The translations under genes and the position numbers were made by a program. From positions 1 to 64,000 of the forward strand of contig NOWV01000056.1 in assembly GCA_003344405.1 (NCBI GenBank): a DNA stretch of 64,000 nt. Direction: 5' to 3'. The DNA comes from Trichoplax sp. H2. Taxonomy: Eukaryota > Placozoa > Uniplacotomia > Trichoplacea. The notes under the pieces are model-generated. The model did not search any database. It had not been told where the DNA came from and saw nothing but the letters and a program-made list of their open reading frames with translations. This document shows positions 39,928 to 51,300 of this stretch, piece after piece; positions within the stretch are counted from its first letter, which is position 1, and each line of letters begins with the position of its first letter.

Positions 39928-40115
39928 CCCGGTGGAACATGGTCTGTCTGTCTGGGAGTATCGAGTCCTCCATTGTCCAATGACATTGACCAATGTCGAG
40001 TCCTGTCCACTGTCCGTCGGGGACATGGACAGTTGGACAGTTGGACAGAATCGATACCATGGATTAGGACACTCTCAGACGGACAGACTATGTTCAGTGC
40101 CAGACTACCAGTAAC
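39928..40115. repeat. GGACAG-type short direct repeats, G+C-rich patch
   Basis: Repeated words GGACAGTT (three in a row around 40028-40050), GTCTGTCTGTCTGG and its near-complement GACGGACAGAC, and CGAGTCCT/GTCCACTGTCC. The direct and inverted copies would fold extensively. It lies about 0.6 kb upstream of the STARD7 start codon. Confidence 0.6.
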
Positions 40116-40497
40116 TTGTTTTCCATCATTGAAGAGATTGTGATCTTGTTTAGAAATCGGTCATAGGTTCTACTAGCCTACTTTCGCCATTTTGGCCAGT
40201 AAAATGATGGCTGTAAACTGTCATGGACTACTCAAAGACAACATGCAAGCCTTTATTTATTTTGCTGTTTGACTGATGAAATTGTGATATACCTACTGAC
40301 CGCTGACCATCGTGATTGATTGATAACGACTGAACAGAAAACTAAAGTAGGGTGTCATGTCTTCCTGATGGATGCAGGCAGTTGGCCTTCTCACTTTCTT
40401 GGACGTACTGTCAGTACCCATTGGGCCAAAAAGTGCTTTGCTTTTTATCGTGGCAAAGAAAGTAGTTATTGATGAATTTTGGGTTCTTGTAAATGGT

Positions 40498-40527
40498 CTA
40501 CTGTACGAGAAAAGACTCGTACAGTAG
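40498..40527. other. Perfect 12-bp hairpin
   Basis: The arms CTACTGTACGAG (40498-40509) and CTCGTACAGTAG (40516-40527) are exact reverse complements around a 6-base loop AAAAGA. There is no T-run or other sign of a terminator. The core TACTGTAC recurs elsewhere in this spacer. Confidence 0.85.
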
Positions 40528-40684
40528 TCCATGCAACTTGAGTAACAACTACAGTAGAGCAACAACAACTCTTTCCCAATCGAGAATGTACCTTTAATAT
40601 CCTCCATTCTAGTTGTCGTGATGCCACTGGCACTGTATCAAAGCAAAATTGGGCCAAATTCATGCAGAGGAAAATATGGATCGT

Positions 40685-41059
40685 GCACCAGTAAATCGCT
40701 CCTGGAAAGCCATGCAATCGCCATCATGCAATCTCTTTTCATCTCATTCAAAAGGCCTTCTGTTTGAAGAGAGTGAAACTGGCACTTTGTCGTAAGGACT
40801 CCTAGTCCAAATGCCGGCTAGTCTACGCTTGTAGTACAACATGCCATAGCTTTGCAACAATTTTAACATAGCTAAACTACCTGGCACGAGTCCGTCTCAA
40901 AACAATAGAGGATATAGAGAGGTACGATGATGAGCTTAACGTTTGCCACAGGCTGGCTGCATTGTGGCTTGATTGAATGGAGCAGGTGTTGAAATACGAT
41001 CAGACATTTACATTGGGACGATGACAATATGATATTGCTAGAGTTGTTGTTGGACAGTA
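40685..41059. repeat. Segment duplicated across gap 2 (left copy)
   Basis: The segment matches 41080-41508 almost base for base. The right copy has about 60 extra bases (roughly 41288-41352) after 'GTCCGTCTC' that are missing here, plus isolated substitutions such as 'GTAAGGACT' versus 'GTATGGACT'. The pattern suggests two alleles placed in series. Confidence 0.85.
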
Positions 41060-41079
41060 NNNNNNNNNNNNNNNNNNNN
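41060..41079. other. Assembly gap (20 N)
   Basis: Scaffold placeholder of fixed length between the two copies of the 40685-41059 segment. Confidence 0.98.
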
Positions 41080-41508
41080 AGTAAATCGCTCCTGGAAAGC
41101 CATGCAATCGCCATCATGCAATCTCTTTTCATCTCATTCAAAAGGCCTTCTGTTTGAAGAGAGTGAAACTGGCACTTTGTCGTATGGACTCCTAGTCCAA
41201 ATGCCGGCTAGTCTACGCTTGTAGTACAACATGCCATAGCTTTGCAACAATTTTAACATAGCTAAACTACCTGGCACTAGTCCGTCTCTTCGATGTCAAC
41301 ATGATTGAGGCGGATAATGGTAATCGACCGTTGTCAAACCGCTAGCAAGCGACAATAGAGGATATAGAGAGGTACGATGATGAGCTTAACGTTTGCCACA
41401 GGCTGGCTGCATTGTGGCTTGATTGAATGGAGCAGGTGTTGAAATACGATCAGACATTTACATTGGGACGATGACAATATGATATTGCTAGAGTTGTTGT
41501 TGGACAGT
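41080..41508. repeat. Segment duplicated across gap 2 (right copy)
   Basis: Partner of 40685-41059. It carries the longer allele with the extra block of about 60 bases. Confidence 0.85.
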
Positions 41509-41877
41509 ACGTACATTGAATTATCCTTCTACTTGAAATAGGTATATAGGGGTAAAAGCCATACAGGCAATTTATGATGACGATAACGTGGTACTAGGAC
41601 CAAGTAGAAAAGGCGATCGAGATGGATGTGAAAATATCACATGCCTACTTGATCGATCTGGCTGCAGTGATAGCTGCTCAACATGTTTTAGCGCTATCAT
41701 TGAGCAAGAGAAAGATCTGAATGCTTGATCGATATCGATATCTTACTCTATCCTTTAGATTCTTAATTGTTGATCGAAGAGGGCTCTCATTGAGCAAGAG
41801 CAATTCTCCTCGAGTTATAATTCCCTTTGTGAGCTTGTGTACATGTTGTTGGTCGGCTTTTGTGACTTTCCACAGTT

Positions 41878-42093
41878 GATGAAATTGAATTAATCAAATT
41901 GATATTGGAATCTTTAGAGCACTCGTTCCATGTGACCAACAGCTACTATACTGTACAGTGCTAGCAAACTTTCTATACAGATTATTTCGACACGGCATCT
42001 GCCACTAATAAATGAATCGATTACAGTACGAGGGAAAATAAAATAAAATACTTGTACAGTAGTGTTTATACGGTTCTCTCTCGATCTACAGCA

Positions 42094-42127
<34 letters not shown>

Positions 42128-42475
42128 CAGTATCTATCTTTCACTCTCTCTATCTCTCTCTCTATCTGTCTATCTCTATCTATTGATCTATCTCTCTATC
42201 TATCTCTCTATCTATCTCTCTATCTATCTATCTATCTCTATCTATTGATTTATCTCTCTCTCTATCTGTCTATCTATCTCTATCTATTGATCTACCTCTC
42301 TATCTATCTCTCTATCTATCTCTCTATCTATCTTTCTCTCTATCTACAGAATCTCTCTCTCTCTATTTATCTGTATACCGTGACATATACTGTATATACC
42401 TACTGTTTGTGCAGTACGAACTGGGAAGTATTTAAGGTTAAAGTAGTAGCCCATGATATCGATCATGACGATTAC
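41878..42475. repeat. Segment duplicated across gap 3 (left copy)
   Basis: It matches 42496-43164: same non-repetitive flanks on both sides, with a different internal microsatellite arrangement and small differences (for example 'ACACGGCATC' versus 'ACACGGTATC'). It is again best read as two alleles that were not merged. Confidence 0.85.
42092..42372. repeat. TCTA/TCTC microsatellite, left copy
   Basis: A tract of mixed TCTA, TCTC and TCTG tetranucleotides with interspersed TCTACAG and TATTGAT words. The long Ser/Leu/Tyr open frame over it is a translation of the repeat, not a gene. Confidence 0.95.
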
Positions 42476-42495
42476 NNNNNNNNNNNNNNNNNNNN
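42476..42495. other. Assembly gap (20 N)
   Basis: Scaffold placeholder between two copies of a microsatellite-bearing segment. Confidence 0.98.
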
Positions 42496-42704
42496 ATTGA
42501 ATTAATCAAATTGATATTGGAATCTTTAGAGCACTCGTTCCATGTGACCAACAGCTACTATACTGTACAGTGCTAGCAAACTTTCTATACAGATTATTTC
42601 GACACGGTATCTGCCACTAATAAATGAATCGATTACAGTACGAGGGAAAATAAAATACTTGTACAGTAGTGTTTATACGGATCTCTCTCGATCTACAGCA
42701 TCTA

Positions 42705-42735
<31 letters not shown>

Positions 42736-43164
42736 ACAGTATCTATCTTTCACTCTCTCTATCTGTCTATCTATCTCTATCTATTGATCTATCTCTCTAT
42801 CTATCTATCTATCTCTATCTATTGATTTATCTCTCTCTCTATCTACAGTATCTATCTGTCTATCTATCTCTATCTATTGATCTCTCATATCTATCTCTCT
42901 ATCTATCTATCTATCTCTATCTATTGATCTCTCATATCTATCTCTCTATCTATCTATCTATCTCTATCTATTGATTTATCTCTCTCTCTATCTACAGTAT
43001 CTATCTCTCTATCTATCTTTCTCTCTATCTACAGAATTTCTCTCTCTCTATTTATCTATACCGTGACATATACAGTACTGTATATACCTACAGTTTGTAC
43101 AGTACGAACTGGGAAGTATTTAAGGTTAAAGTAGTAGCCCATGATATCGATCATGACGATTACG
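42496..43164. repeat. Segment duplicated across gap 3 (right copy)
   Basis: Partner of 41878-42475, with a longer, rearranged microsatellite. The copies run in parallel from ATTGAATTAATC at the start to ATCATGACGATTAC at the end. Confidence 0.85.
42695..43056. repeat. TCTA/TCTC microsatellite, right copy
   Basis: Same tetranucleotide composition as the left copy. It contains internal higher-order repeats of about 50 bp ('TATTGATCTCTCATATCTATC' type units). Confidence 0.95.
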
Positions 43165-44234
43165 CTACGGTCTATTAAACGGAGAAAATGGAGTGATGGA
43201 CGGCACTCAAAATGTCTTTCATCAAATCGAATGAATTAATGAATTATTTACACAGTAGAATCCAAGAGTCCACATGATAGTCCATAGCGAGAGTACATAA
43301 AGAAGCATGGACTAACGTATTGTAGCAGTTTAAAACAGGAGTCTTGGCCAAGTCGACCAGTACTATGCTGTATCATATTGCTGACTACCATTTGCAATTT
43401 GTTATAATCAATTCATGAATTAATTAGTTATTCTAGTGATTCCATCAAGATACGTAATCGACTGGCCTAGATATTCAAATACGTCGAGTAAATCAGGGAC
43501 TCTGATCTTCTACTGGCTTTGATTACTATATAAAGTTGTTGAGACAGCCTACTTCTGTCATACCGTAGCGTTGCTCACTTGGAAGTTTTTACAGCAGCGT
43601 CGAGAAGCAATGGTGATTGCTTCTTTTGGATCAATCATCTTATCCGACCTATTGCAATTAGAACATTAGTCAATTGGCTCAGCGCCTTTTCCAATCGTCC
43701 AGGTGCACTTTGATGTTTTGTATTACAGATAGAGAGTTGATCATGTAGCGTAGAATCCATTCCCATCTTGATTGAATATGTTTCCATTCGCCCTCCCTCC
43801 CCCAACGTTGACTGGATATTTTTATTTTTTTGCGCAATCAAATTGCATTTCGCTCGCCAAATTCTTATGTTACATACAGTATTTGGTAATTGATTGTTTA
43901 AAGGCATGAAAATTGCTTCTTTCATTTTTTTTGTTTTTTTTGTTCTTCAACTTGTGTGTACTTATGCCATGTGTAAATTAGAATATCATCATGTCGACAT
44001 AGAAGGAAAAGCAATCGCTATGCCATACTTGTGTTGTGCATTTATTGACTTGCACGGTAGCAAGAGGAAAATCCTCCATGGCATCACGATGATTGCCGAT
44101 ATTTGGACTGCAGTATACTATATAAAATCTTCCTTTCTATCTCGACGTCGACCATTGTACTGTACTGTTGTCGATTTTAGCCATTCCTCTTGAGGAGTGT
44201 CGATGACTTTTGCCTTACCCTATTCCATCATTGT

Positions 44235-44548
44235 CCATGGAATTCAGTGGACCGCCATCCAATTAAGGTTAAAACCCAGTTAGATTAGCAGCCATTGTAG
44301 AAAGAGAAGAGAAACTTATCGTAGCGGTAGGATCTAACATGATAACCATTGTTGTCGACTACCGACATTAAAATATTCAATCTCTTTTGCCATGCAATTC
44401 AATGGACCGCGATCCAATTCAGGTTAAGACCTTGTTGGATCAACAGCCATTGTAGAGAGAGAAGAGAAAGATATCGTAGCTGTAGGATCCAAGATGACAA
44501 CCATTGTTGTCGACTACCGACATTAAAATGTTAATCTCTTTTGCCATG
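44235..44548. repeat. 156-bp tandem duplication
   Basis: Two copies start at CCATGGAATTCAGTGGACC (44235) and CATGCAATTCAATGGACC (44391). Both end in CGACTACCGACATTAAAAT...CTCTTTTGCCATG. Differences are scattered substitutions. Confidence 0.85.
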
Positions 44549-45239
44549 TCGTCATCCGACGATCGCTAGCCATCAGAGCAGATAGATTACATTAAATAAT
44601 ATAATTAATATCCATTAAGTTGAAACAATAGCCATCTTGCAGTGATCTAGTTCACTTGCTAGGATCCAAGATGAGATCAATGTTAAAAAGTCAAGAAAAC
44701 ACTACAGTAGGACAATAATAGACATATTGTACGCCGTAGGCTGTCTTCCATCACTCCGCATAAAGTATTCTTCTCCAAGAATAACTTGAGTCGATGCTAT
44801 CTTGGTAAAAGTATCAATGCGATCCATCAATACAGTACAATTACATCTCTATAATTAGGATTGATCGGAAAATTGCTTTCATCTTCGATCGTAAACAAGT
44901 ATCAATGATAGCCTAAATACGGTAGTTGGACTAGATGAATTTCCAGCGTTATTGCCTTTTCATGTCAATACGCTCGTCTACTTAACCTTGGATTAGTTTG
45001 CATCAAAGTAGACCATCTCATCATCAGTATTAGTCAACGATTGCCATCTTTTGTGACAAGAGTACAAGTGAGTTTTGACAACAGCTGAAAATGCCTACCA
45101 TCTAAATAGTGCCATGTCATTTGACTCCAAATTTGTGTTGTAAGATAGAATGGACATTATCTTGGTTGTGCAATAATTCATTGGCCAATACTGATTGAAC
45201 TGTATTTATGCTTTATTCTAGTTAGAAATTCATGACGAA

Positions 45240-45306
45240 ATGGTGACGATTCCAACGAGTTGCCTATGGATTGGCATCATCCTTTTTTCTATAGCTCAAG
45301 TCGTAG
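45240..45306 (+). other. Proposed first coding exon of the Eph gene (signal peptide)
   Basis: ATG at 45240 opens a short exon (MVTIPTSCLWIG, then IILFSIAQVV) with a typical signal-peptide hydrophobic core. It ends at a consensus donor G|GTAAGG in phase 1. The next exon (49065, acceptor CTCTTTCAG) begins in the matching phase, restoring a Val codon just before the ephrin-binding domain. The resulting 3.76-kb intron is much longer than the other introns of the gene, so a different, nearer first exon is possible. None was seen. Confidence 0.6.
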
Positions 45307-48300
45307 GTAAGGATCCCAATATTCTATTTTAGATTATAGAATAAACCAACATGAAAGGTATCCTACCGTTTTGACTATAGCGACAGCTGAAATGCATCGT
45401 TTCTTGGATGCTTTCTCATTTTACTGTAATAGCCGCTCGTCCATGATCATCGTCAATCCATCTCGCTAGCGCTACTAAAGTCATGATTCAAATAGTGTAG
45501 AGGATTGATGGAGTCATGTAGTTTAATCGAAAAATAGCCGCTCGTCCATGATCATCGTCAATCCATCTTGCTAGCGCTACTAAAGTCATGATTCAAATAG
45601 TGTAGAGGATTGATGGAATTATGTAGTTTAGTCGACAACACTGAAATCAAGATGAAGCAGACATGATAATCTTATTTCCAAAGACAGTTCTACATCGATG
45701 TGTAAAGTAGAGAAATCCATGCTAGGCAATCCACTGTAATCAATTTTTGACTAATTTGAAACTTGTCGTCATTTAGCAAAGACGTATGCTCATTTCAAGA
45801 TTGCTGTGCTCTAGCTTAATTTTGATTTTGATTTTTCCTACCATCTTACGAGTTCCAATTATAATTATTGGTATTCGCCTAGGCTAATTTCAACTCAAAT
45901 CCTGTTCTATAGCGGCAGTAGAATCCAATTTTTTAGACTTGGTCTTTCTAGGAGTTATTTCGAGACGCTGATTCATTTTTCATGCACGTTATGATGATTC
46001 ATACTTTCATGACACGGTAGCAATCTATTCGATGTGATTTAATTGCTTTTTTTATTATAATTAATATCAATATTTGATTTGGATTAACAATCATTCATTG
46101 TGGGGAGCAAAAAATGAAAATTTCAACTCAGACTTGCCCCTATTTTTTTTTTTATCCGCTTAACCAAGCGTGATAAGTTACAACTAGCATTATTCCTGGG
46201 ATTAATTAAGTGCTAGAATATTAGTAGTTTAGTCATGATGGACGATCATGAACACAAGTTTTTCGGTCGGCCATTTTCTTGGGTTTGATGACATTGGCAA
46301 GATCCATTTTACATCTTGTATGCATTACTATTCTTCCCAGCTACAGTCGAAGCCATTGACGAACAATTTAATTAGGATTTATCGTCATGGCACACCCGAT
46401 TTTATCGCGCAAACGTATTGCCGCTGACAAATTGGAATAAGTTTCCATTGGCAAGGTTTTAATTTATTTATTTAAGACGTGCTAGTTGGATGAGAAAGAA
46501 TCCTTTGCATAACACTAGCTATACTGTACCTGTAGAGTAGCGTATGCCGTGACAAGGACTACTGATGGCCATTCTTCTTGCAGTGGTCCATAGCTGTGAG
46601 TAGGAGTTTTTTTTTCCGTAGTACACCGGACGCTTAATCGAGTGGACGAGATTCGGTCTATGTGGATGCCTGATTTAGAAATGTATTCTAGATTGAATAC
46701 CCCACCTCTTGTTTTATCCATTCTTCTTCATTTCACTTTACCGCTATTTTACTGCCTTAATTTCGTAGCCAAAATGGTTCGTCTAGAAAATAATGCAATG
46801 CACGCTTCTTCTTGTAGTAGTTTATGGCGGCGAGTATTTTAACCGTATACTTGATCATCAATTGAGTATACGACATACAGTCAATGTGCATGTCTGATTT
46901 AGAAATGTAATCTACATGCATCAATTTTTCTTCATTTCACTCGACTACAAGCGGTGGCTCTGCCATTTCACTACCTGAATATCGAAGCCAAAATAGTTCA
47001 CCTTGCAAATGGCGTAAAGCACATTTCTTCTTGTGGTAGTCTATGGCACTGATTAGAGGATTCTTTCAACAGTACACTTGACCATGAATCGAGTAAACGA
47101 CGTACGATATTCAGTTAATGTGGATACCTGAATTAGAAATGTATTCTAGATTGTATGCCACCTCTTGTTTTCATCAATTCTTCTTCATTTCACTTTACTA
47201 CAAGCGGCGGCACCGCCATTTCACTACCTTAATATTGTAGCCGAAATGGTTCACCTAGAAAATAAGGCAATGCTCTCGATACTATCCATCAATGTCTATA
47301 CCCAGATCGAGTGATAGTAGAAACATGATGACTATTGATCCTGACTCTCTGATCTAATAAAGAGATATAATAAATCAAGTTATCTTGGCCGCATAAGCCA
47401 AGCTGTTACAAAGTACAGACATAATTACCTTGATCCTGACTTCCCTGATCTAAGAATAATAATAATAAGTCAATCAACTTTTCTTCACCGCGTAAGCAAA
47501 ATTGTTGCAAAGTACCGGCATAATCACTATTGATTTGACTCTCTGATTTCATGATTAATTCAATTATCTTCAACGCGTAAGCAAAGTTCTTTTACAAAGT
47601 AGAGACATGATGATCTTCATCCTGACTCCGAGATTCAAAAAGTAGTAATTAAATTATCTTCAACGCGTAAGCCCCCAAGAAGTAGAAGCATGATGACCAT
47701 TGATCATGACTCGTTGATGGAATCATTCAGTTATCTTCGCCGCACAAGCAATGGGTCGATAAAGCTTGCCATGCATGGATATTACAGACCCTTAAGGGTC
47801 TCTAATGAATGTATACTGTACATAAAAAAAAATTGTGAAGTGTCCTAAAATCTTTCTTGATCATAGTTCTTCGTCCATTTCATGACTCAAAGAAGAATTC
47901 ATTCACCTTTGCCCGTCATAATTAAATAAAAATAATATGTTGACATTATCAATCACCAACGATTAAAAGCTTTTTCATAGTCAGTATCGCCACAAAGAAT
48001 CTTTGCCTATCATCATCATTCCAAAATTCGCCTTTTGATAGCATCAATCAATCACTAATATTGCAATCAACAGTCGCGTTACTCGTGCTGTATTTTCAAA
48101 TCCACCAAATTCAGGATATGGTCAGGTATCTCAATACTAAAGAAGTTTCTTAGTCGTAGCAACCAAGGAAAATAACTTGCTTTATCTTCAATAAAAAAAC
48201 ATGCACAAAAAGTGTAACTGCCATTTTTACTCAATGATCAGCAATTTTTCTATTCATTCAATTCATGATGTTGAATCGTTGTTTAAATCATTAAATCATC

Positions 48301-51300
48301 ATAAAATGAAAGACAAGTCCATATATTGATTTAGAAGAATAAAAAAAAGGAAGATGCCTACTTTAATGAATAAATATGATGGACACCAAAAAATGAATAG
48401 GTAGAAGAGATTAATTCAATAGCTTACGTCGATTGTTAGCTTTACGCCGTAAGTGGAAGTAGTCAATAATGGTATTGTGCTAGCACTTCCAACGGCACAT
48501 AGAAGTAGAAAGCGATAGAATCATCTCTCGTAGCTTCTTTACTTTGACAATAGTTTATATATTGGATCCGTGAAAAGATCATTAGGAAGCAAATAGTGAA
48601 AGGCTATTTCAATTAACTCGGATTATACAATCAATCTATCTTGATTGATTACAAATTTTACCCATGCTCATCAATTCGTTACAACGATGAGATAGAAAGC
48701 GATACTATCCAATGCATTGAGTTGGACTCTAATTTTTGACTAGGTTTGAATTAGTTATTCATTCATAACGTTTAGTGTTATGATCGCCTATCATCAACTT
48801 TTGTCGAGATGATACTTTAAACTGGCGTTCTTAGTATAATCGCAGCCTCTTCTTTTTAATCATTAATCAAGGAGATCAAGTTACACTCGAAGTAACTCAA
48901 TTAAACTAAGCCAACTTCTGCTGCTTGTTATCTCAGTCAAGGAGATGGAGGCATACCTATAAATTAAATTCAGCCTAGTTTGAAAAGTATAAGCATAACA
49001 ACAAATAAAATGCAATCAATCATGCTATTAACATATTTTGGGGGCAATTATTATTCTCTTTCAGTGACAGATATCATCTATAGCATTAACACGGATAAAG
49101 ATCGATGGAATGGTTGGAGAAGCTTAAGCAATAGCACGGTAATTTATTCTTTTTTTTATAATCATGGGCTTTGAATAGGCTACTTGCGCTATAACAAGAT
49201 TGGTTGTTATATCATGAAATAGTGCTTTGTCGATTTCTTTTTAAGCTTATAAAGTAAGAAAAGATGCAAACATGTGTATAAGATATTGCATGCCCAATGA
49301 TTCCTTCTTATAATATAGATGCCAATATTGTATTAAAACGCATTAATCAATCATCATTTGTTTTTTATCTTTCAACTTATTTAGAACTCCCGCTTATTTA
49401 TTTACAACAGTCTTAGTAACAGCTACACTACGTGCGTGAACCCTCCCAATGCTGCTACTTGGTTAATATCCCCTGAAATTCAGGCTGTACCTACCGACAG
49501 GCTATTCATTTCGGTCAACTTTACTTCCGCTTGCTTTGTTCCACAATGTTCTAGAATCTTAAAACTAAACTACCTCCTAAATAGAAATTTTGCTAACGTA
49601 AGTAACATCGAAAGGTTATTCTAACATTACTTGACGTACGGTATATGATGAGTTACCATAGTTCTATTTAAAATTTGGCTTAATATACATTTTCATGGAC
49701 CATAATAATATTACGTGTAAAATGATAGCAGTGTTTTACGAAAGGTAAAAAATTGACTCATTTTAGCCAATAAGTCTAGTACATTCATATTGCTCTTGTT
49801 AAGTCAACGATAAACGAAATAATCAATTTTTACTTCCTATTATAATTATAGGAATTAGTCGATAAAACTCTGATTGGCTATCAAGAAGATGCAGACAAAT
49901 TGCCAGATATTCAAAGTTATAACGATGAACAAATGCCGAAACAATTACAGGTTATTCCGTTGAATCCAACTAGCAAAAGCAGTTATAACCTACAAATACT
50001 ATTAGCAGATCGATTTGGATGTCCACATATACACAGTGTTCAATTATGGCATATAGAATGCCCTCGGATACAAAAAGACGATGTGGTATTTCCATTTACC
50101 CAAACAAATAATCAAGTGGTCATAATTTCTGGTGATTGTATACAATTGCAAGGCATCACATTGACATATAAACCCGCTACTATGGTATGCAACCCTAATG
50201 GCACTTGGACTAATTTTAATAATAGTTGCCCTTGCTTTCAAGGGCAAGAAAGAATTAATGGCGATTGTTCCGGTAATAAAAATAATTTCATGAAAACCGT
50301 TCAATTCCTTCAAACTATCACTGTTACCATATTTTATAATTTTGTTAAAAAATAAAATGATAAGAAATTAGCTTGTATTATTGATATAGATTGTCAACCT
50401 GGTTATTACAAAAGCCAAATATCAACAGGAAAATGTTCACTTTGCCCATCTCCTTTAACATCTTTATATCCAGGAAGTCATATCTGCTATTGCCCTAACA
50501 ACAAAGTATTAGCAGCGAATAGATGTAACAGTAAGTAGATTATCAGGCATTTGATACAGTCATATCAAGTTGACTTTGTTTCGTGAAATGGATATAAATC
50601 AATCATGTTCACTAGTTAAAAGGATATTATTAAAATGTGTGTTCGCATCAAGACAGTAAAAATATTTCTAAATCCGGATATTAACTATTAAAGTACAAGT
50701 ATTAAACTTGCCTTCTTCCTTATATTATAGACTACACCTGCAACATTATTCCTACTGTAACATATGATAGTATAACCTTAAGTTGGTCAAGTATCATCTC
50801 GGATGTTGCCAATAATACAATGTATATTGTTTCGCTCAATTGTAAAAATAATTGCAGTCCAGACTGTAATACCACAATCCGAAAAGAGCTCAATGGCACT
50901 AGCTTCACATTTACAGATTTGTGCATTGAAGCAAGCTATCAAATTTCGATTACCCCGGAAATAATATTAAAAACCGATAGAAGAGAATTTCGGTTACGAA
51001 AGGAGCCTTGTAGAAATCGATCAATCACCACACTTTCAGGAAGTAAGTCAACTTGATTCAATGATGGAGCTATAATTATATAATCCAACATCTCGAAATT
51101 TTTTAAGATAGTTGTCTAGTAAAGGATGCAAAATAATAGCATAAAAATGATTGCTTTTAGTTTTTAATATTGTATTGATACAACTTTACTTTGCGTTAGA
51201 GCCAACACATCCGCCGATCAATCTCAATGTTCAAGCTCATATCAATAGTACTAATGTTACCATCTCTTGGGATCCACCATCATCTAATAATGGAGCATTA

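Larger units (their letters stand above)
39409..45239. other. Repeat-rich spacer with two scaffold joins
   Basis: The spacer lies between divergently transcribed STARD7 and Eph genes. Its left part (39600-41100) is less A+T-rich than the rest of the window and may include the STARD7 promoter. It contains two 20-N gaps with duplicated flanks, two TCTA/TCTC microsatellite blocks, a perfect hairpin (40498-40527) and a 156-bp tandem duplication (44235-44548). No gene was recognised. Overlapping open frames at 39650-40143 and around 40293-40717 look like by-products of base composition. Confidence 0.5.

Noticed and set aside
39650-40143. Several overlapping open frames on both strands
   Set aside because: They reflect the lower A+T content and GGACAG repeats. 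No start, splice pattern or family motif supports any of them.
40498-40527. microRNA precursor or bacterial terminator
   Set aside because: The stem is only 12 bp, too short for a miRNA precursor. There is no T-run, and the genome is eukaryotic.
42062-42974. Long Ser/Leu/Tyr-rich open frames
   Set aside because: They are translations of the TCTA/TCTC microsatellite and differ between the two allelic copies.
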